A DNA stretch of 33,934 nucleotides. It comes from Nocardiopsis prasina DSM 43845. GTDB lineage: Bacteria > Actinomycetota > Actinomycetes > Streptosporangiales > Streptosporangiaceae. Within the stretch, counting starts at the first letter, position 1; every line of letters begins with the position of its first letter. The position numbers were made by a program, and so were the translations under genes. The notes under the pieces are model-generated. The model had not been told where the DNA came from, did not search any database, and was given only the letters and a program-made list of their open reading frames with translations. Shown one piece after another: positions 32,337-33,934 of the stretch. The stretch covers positions 23,178 to 57,111 of the forward strand of contig NZ_ANAE01000095.1 of the NCBI RefSeq assembly GCF_000341265.1. Direction: 5' to 3'.

Positions 32337-33695
32337 ATGGCAAGCCAGGACACCACCACGCAGTCGGCCGGCACCGCCCTCCAGAAGCGCCTCGGGCGGG
32401 CCCCGGCGCCCGAGTCACTGGACGCCGCCGAGCGCATGAGTGTCGACGAACTGCGCTCCCTCCAGTTCGAGCGCCTGCGCTGGACCCTGGAGCACGCCTA
32501 CACGAACGTGCCCCTGTACCGGCGCAAGTTCGACGAGGCCGGGGTACGCCCCGAGGACCTCAGGTCGCTGGAGGACATCGCCCTCTTCCCGCACACCACC
32601 AAGGCCGACCTGCGCGACAACTACCCGTTCGGGATGTTCGCGGTGCCACAAGAGCAGGTCAGCCGCATCCACGCCTCCAGCGGCACCACCGGCAAGCCCA
32701 CCGTGGTCGGATACACGCGCGAGGACATCGACACCTGGGCCACCGTCGTGGCGCGCTCGATCCGCGCCGCCGGCGGACGCCCCGGCCACAAGGTCCACGT
32801 CTCCTACGGCTACGGCCTGTTCACCGGCGGGCTCGGCGCCCACTACGGCGCGGAGAAGCTGGGCTGCACCGTCATCCCCGCGTCCGGCGGCCAGACCGCC
32901 AAGCAGGTCCAGCTGATCCAGGACTTCCGGCCCGAGATCATCATGATCACGCCGAGCTACATGCTGACCCTGCTCGACGAGTTCGAGCGCCAGGGCATCG
33001 ACCCGCGCACGACCTCGCTCAAGGTGGGGATCTTCGGCGCCGAGCCGTGGACCGAGCGGATGCGCCTGGAGATCGAGGAGCGCTTCGACATCAACGCCGT
33101 GGACATCTACGGGCTCTCCGAGGTGATGGGCCCGGGCGTGGCCAACGAGTGCGTGGAGACCAAGGACGGCCTGCACGTGTGGGAGGACCACTTCTTCCCC
33201 GAGGTGCTCGACCCCGTCACCCAGGACGTGCTGCCGGACGGGGAGAACGGTGAGCTGGTCTTCACCTCGCTCACCAAGCAGGCCATGCCGATCATCCGCT
33301 ACCGCACACGCGACCTGACCACCCTGCGCCCGGGCACAGCCCGCCCGATGCGGCGCATGGACAAGATCACCGGCCGCAGCGACGACATGATCATCCTGCG
33401 CGGGGTCAACGTCTTCCCGACCCAGATCGAGGAGATCGTGCTGGGTCTGGACGGACTCGCCCCGCACTTCCAGTTGGTGCTCACCAAGGAGGGTCGCCTG
33501 GACCGCATGTCCGTGCGCGTCGAGGCCGCACCGGACTGCACCACCGACCGGCGCACCACCCTGAGCAGGGAGATCACCGCGACGATCAAGGACCGCGTCG
33601 GCGTGAGCGTCACCGTGGACGTGGTCGACCCCGAGCAGATCGAGCGTTCGGTGGGCAAGTTCCGCCGCATCATCGACCAGCGCCCGCGGGAGTAG
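32337..33695 (+). CDS. paaK: Phenylacetate-CoA ligase
   Basis: PaaK activates phenylacetate with ATP and CoA, the entry step of the pathway. The 452-aa product starts at ATG 32337 after GGAGAGG. It has the adenylate-forming motifs SSGTTGKPTVVGYT (about 113-126), the YGYGLFTGGLGAHYGAEKLG segment typical of PaaK, YGLSEVMGPGVANEC (about 258-272), YRTRDLT, and the hinge/C-terminal GRSDDMIILRGVNVFPTQIEEI. The N-terminal 35 residues are an unconserved extension. It is transcribed away from the thiolase operon and followed by a strong hairpin. Confidence 0.96.
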   Translation: MASQDTTTQSAGTALQKRLGRAPAPESLDAAERMSVDELRSLQFERLRWTLEHAYTNVPLYRRKFDEAGVRPEDLRSLEDIALFPHTTKADLRDNYPFGMFAVPQEQVSRIHASSGTTGKPTVVGYTREDIDTWATVVARSIRAAGGRPGHKVHVSYGYGLFTGGLGAHYGAEKLGCTVIPASGGQTAKQVQLIQDFRPEIIMITPSYMLTLLDEFERQGIDPRTTSLKVGIFGAEPWTERMRLEIEERFDINAVDIYGLSEVMGPGVANECVETKDGLHVWEDHFFPEVLDPVTQDVLPDGENGELVFTSLTKQAMPIIRYRTRDLTTLRPGTARPMRRMDKITGRSDDMIILRGVNVFPTQIEEIVLGLDGLAPHFQLVLTKEGRLDRMSVRVEAAPDCTTDRRTTLSREITATIKDRVGVSVTVDVVDPEQIERSVGKFRRIIDQRPRE

Positions 33696-33702
33696 CGGCC
33701 TC

Positions 33703-33730
33703 GCCCCGCGCCGGACTCCCGGCGCGGGGC
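33703..33730 (+). terminator. Terminator hairpin after paaK
   Basis: GCCCCGCGCCGG and CCGGCGCGGGGC form a perfect 12-bp stem with an ACTC loop, 7 nt after the paaK stop. Its right arm begins a 14-bp tandem repeat (GGCGCGGGGCTCCA at 33721-33734 and 33735-33748). Confidence 0.7.
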
Positions 33731-33837
33731 TCCAGGCGCGGGGCTCCAAGCGCGGGGGCGCAGGACCTCGCAGAGCCAGGAGCGGCGGCGAGCCGGACCC
33801 CTCGGGAATGGCCGCCGTTCCCGTGCGGGTGCCAGGT

Positions 33838-33933
33838 CACGACGCCACGGCCCAGCTCGCAGGCCCCTCCCCACCGTCCGCGCGCGGATACCGGACACGA
33901 CGCCACGGCGGACCGGCTCGCAGGCCCCTCCCC
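33838..33933 (+). repeat. Direct repeat at the right edge
   Basis: CACGACGCCACGG and GCTCGCAGGCCCCTCCCC occur together twice (33838-33872 and 33896-33933), about 58-61 nt apart, with short differences between the two blocks. The pattern may continue outside the window. No gene is visible in 33731-33934. Confidence 0.7.
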
Positions 33934-33934
33934 G

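Overview
The window is high-GC DNA with strong G/C preference at third codon positions, many GTG/TTG starts and dense 4-nt stop/start overlaps. This points to a filamentous actinomycete. The gene set (GH6 cellulase with a CelR-type operator, ChvE/MmsAB sugar importer, actinobacterial paa genes, type I-E CRISPR repeat) fits a soil or plant-litter Streptosporangiales/Nocardiopsis-like genome. The genus is an inference.

Left part (1-9.9 kb). A secreted GH6 cellobiohydrolase runs off the left edge (minus strand) behind a CelR-like operator. Next is a minus-strand sugar ABC importer operon (binding protein, two permeases) ending in an IclR regulator. A flavin monooxygenase/FMN reductase pair of the CE1758/CE1759 type follows. 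A gene-poor stretch of about 1.27 kb (7565-8839) contains a candidate structured non-coding RNA with an ECF-sigma-like promoter, nested stems and a textbook intrinsic terminator. After it comes an orphan LacI-type regulator with a perfect 12-bp palindrome in its promoter region.

Middle (10-21.6 kb). An AraJ-type MFS exporter ends in a strong hairpin. It is followed by a complete L-arabinose operon, araB-araD-araA-chvE-mmsA-mmsB, which takes up pentose and converts it to D-xylulose 5-phosphate. A degraded acyl-CoA oxidase gene separates this from a convergent LacI-family regulator. That regulator's own promoter carries the same operator motif found twice in front of araB, so it is the likely arabinose repressor.

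Scar and CRISPR region (21.6-23.9 kb). A TetR gene without its DNA-binding domain is joined head-to-head to the C-terminal end of an MFS gene, which looks like a deletion scar. Then come a lone degenerate CRISPR-like repeat, a phage-type N-acetylmuramoyl-L-alanine amidase, and a three-repeat type I-E array with no cas genes in the window.

Right part (23.9-33.9 kb). This is a phenylacetate catabolon. paaABCDE-paaI (ring-epoxidising monooxygenase plus thioesterase) and a thiolase-paaF-paaH-paaG beta-oxidation operon both run on the minus strand, and divergent paaK (phenylacetate-CoA ligase) is on the plus strand. Two copies of one PaaR-type palindrome lie in front of paaA and in the thiolase/paaK intergenic region. 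Neither paaR nor paaZ is in the window.
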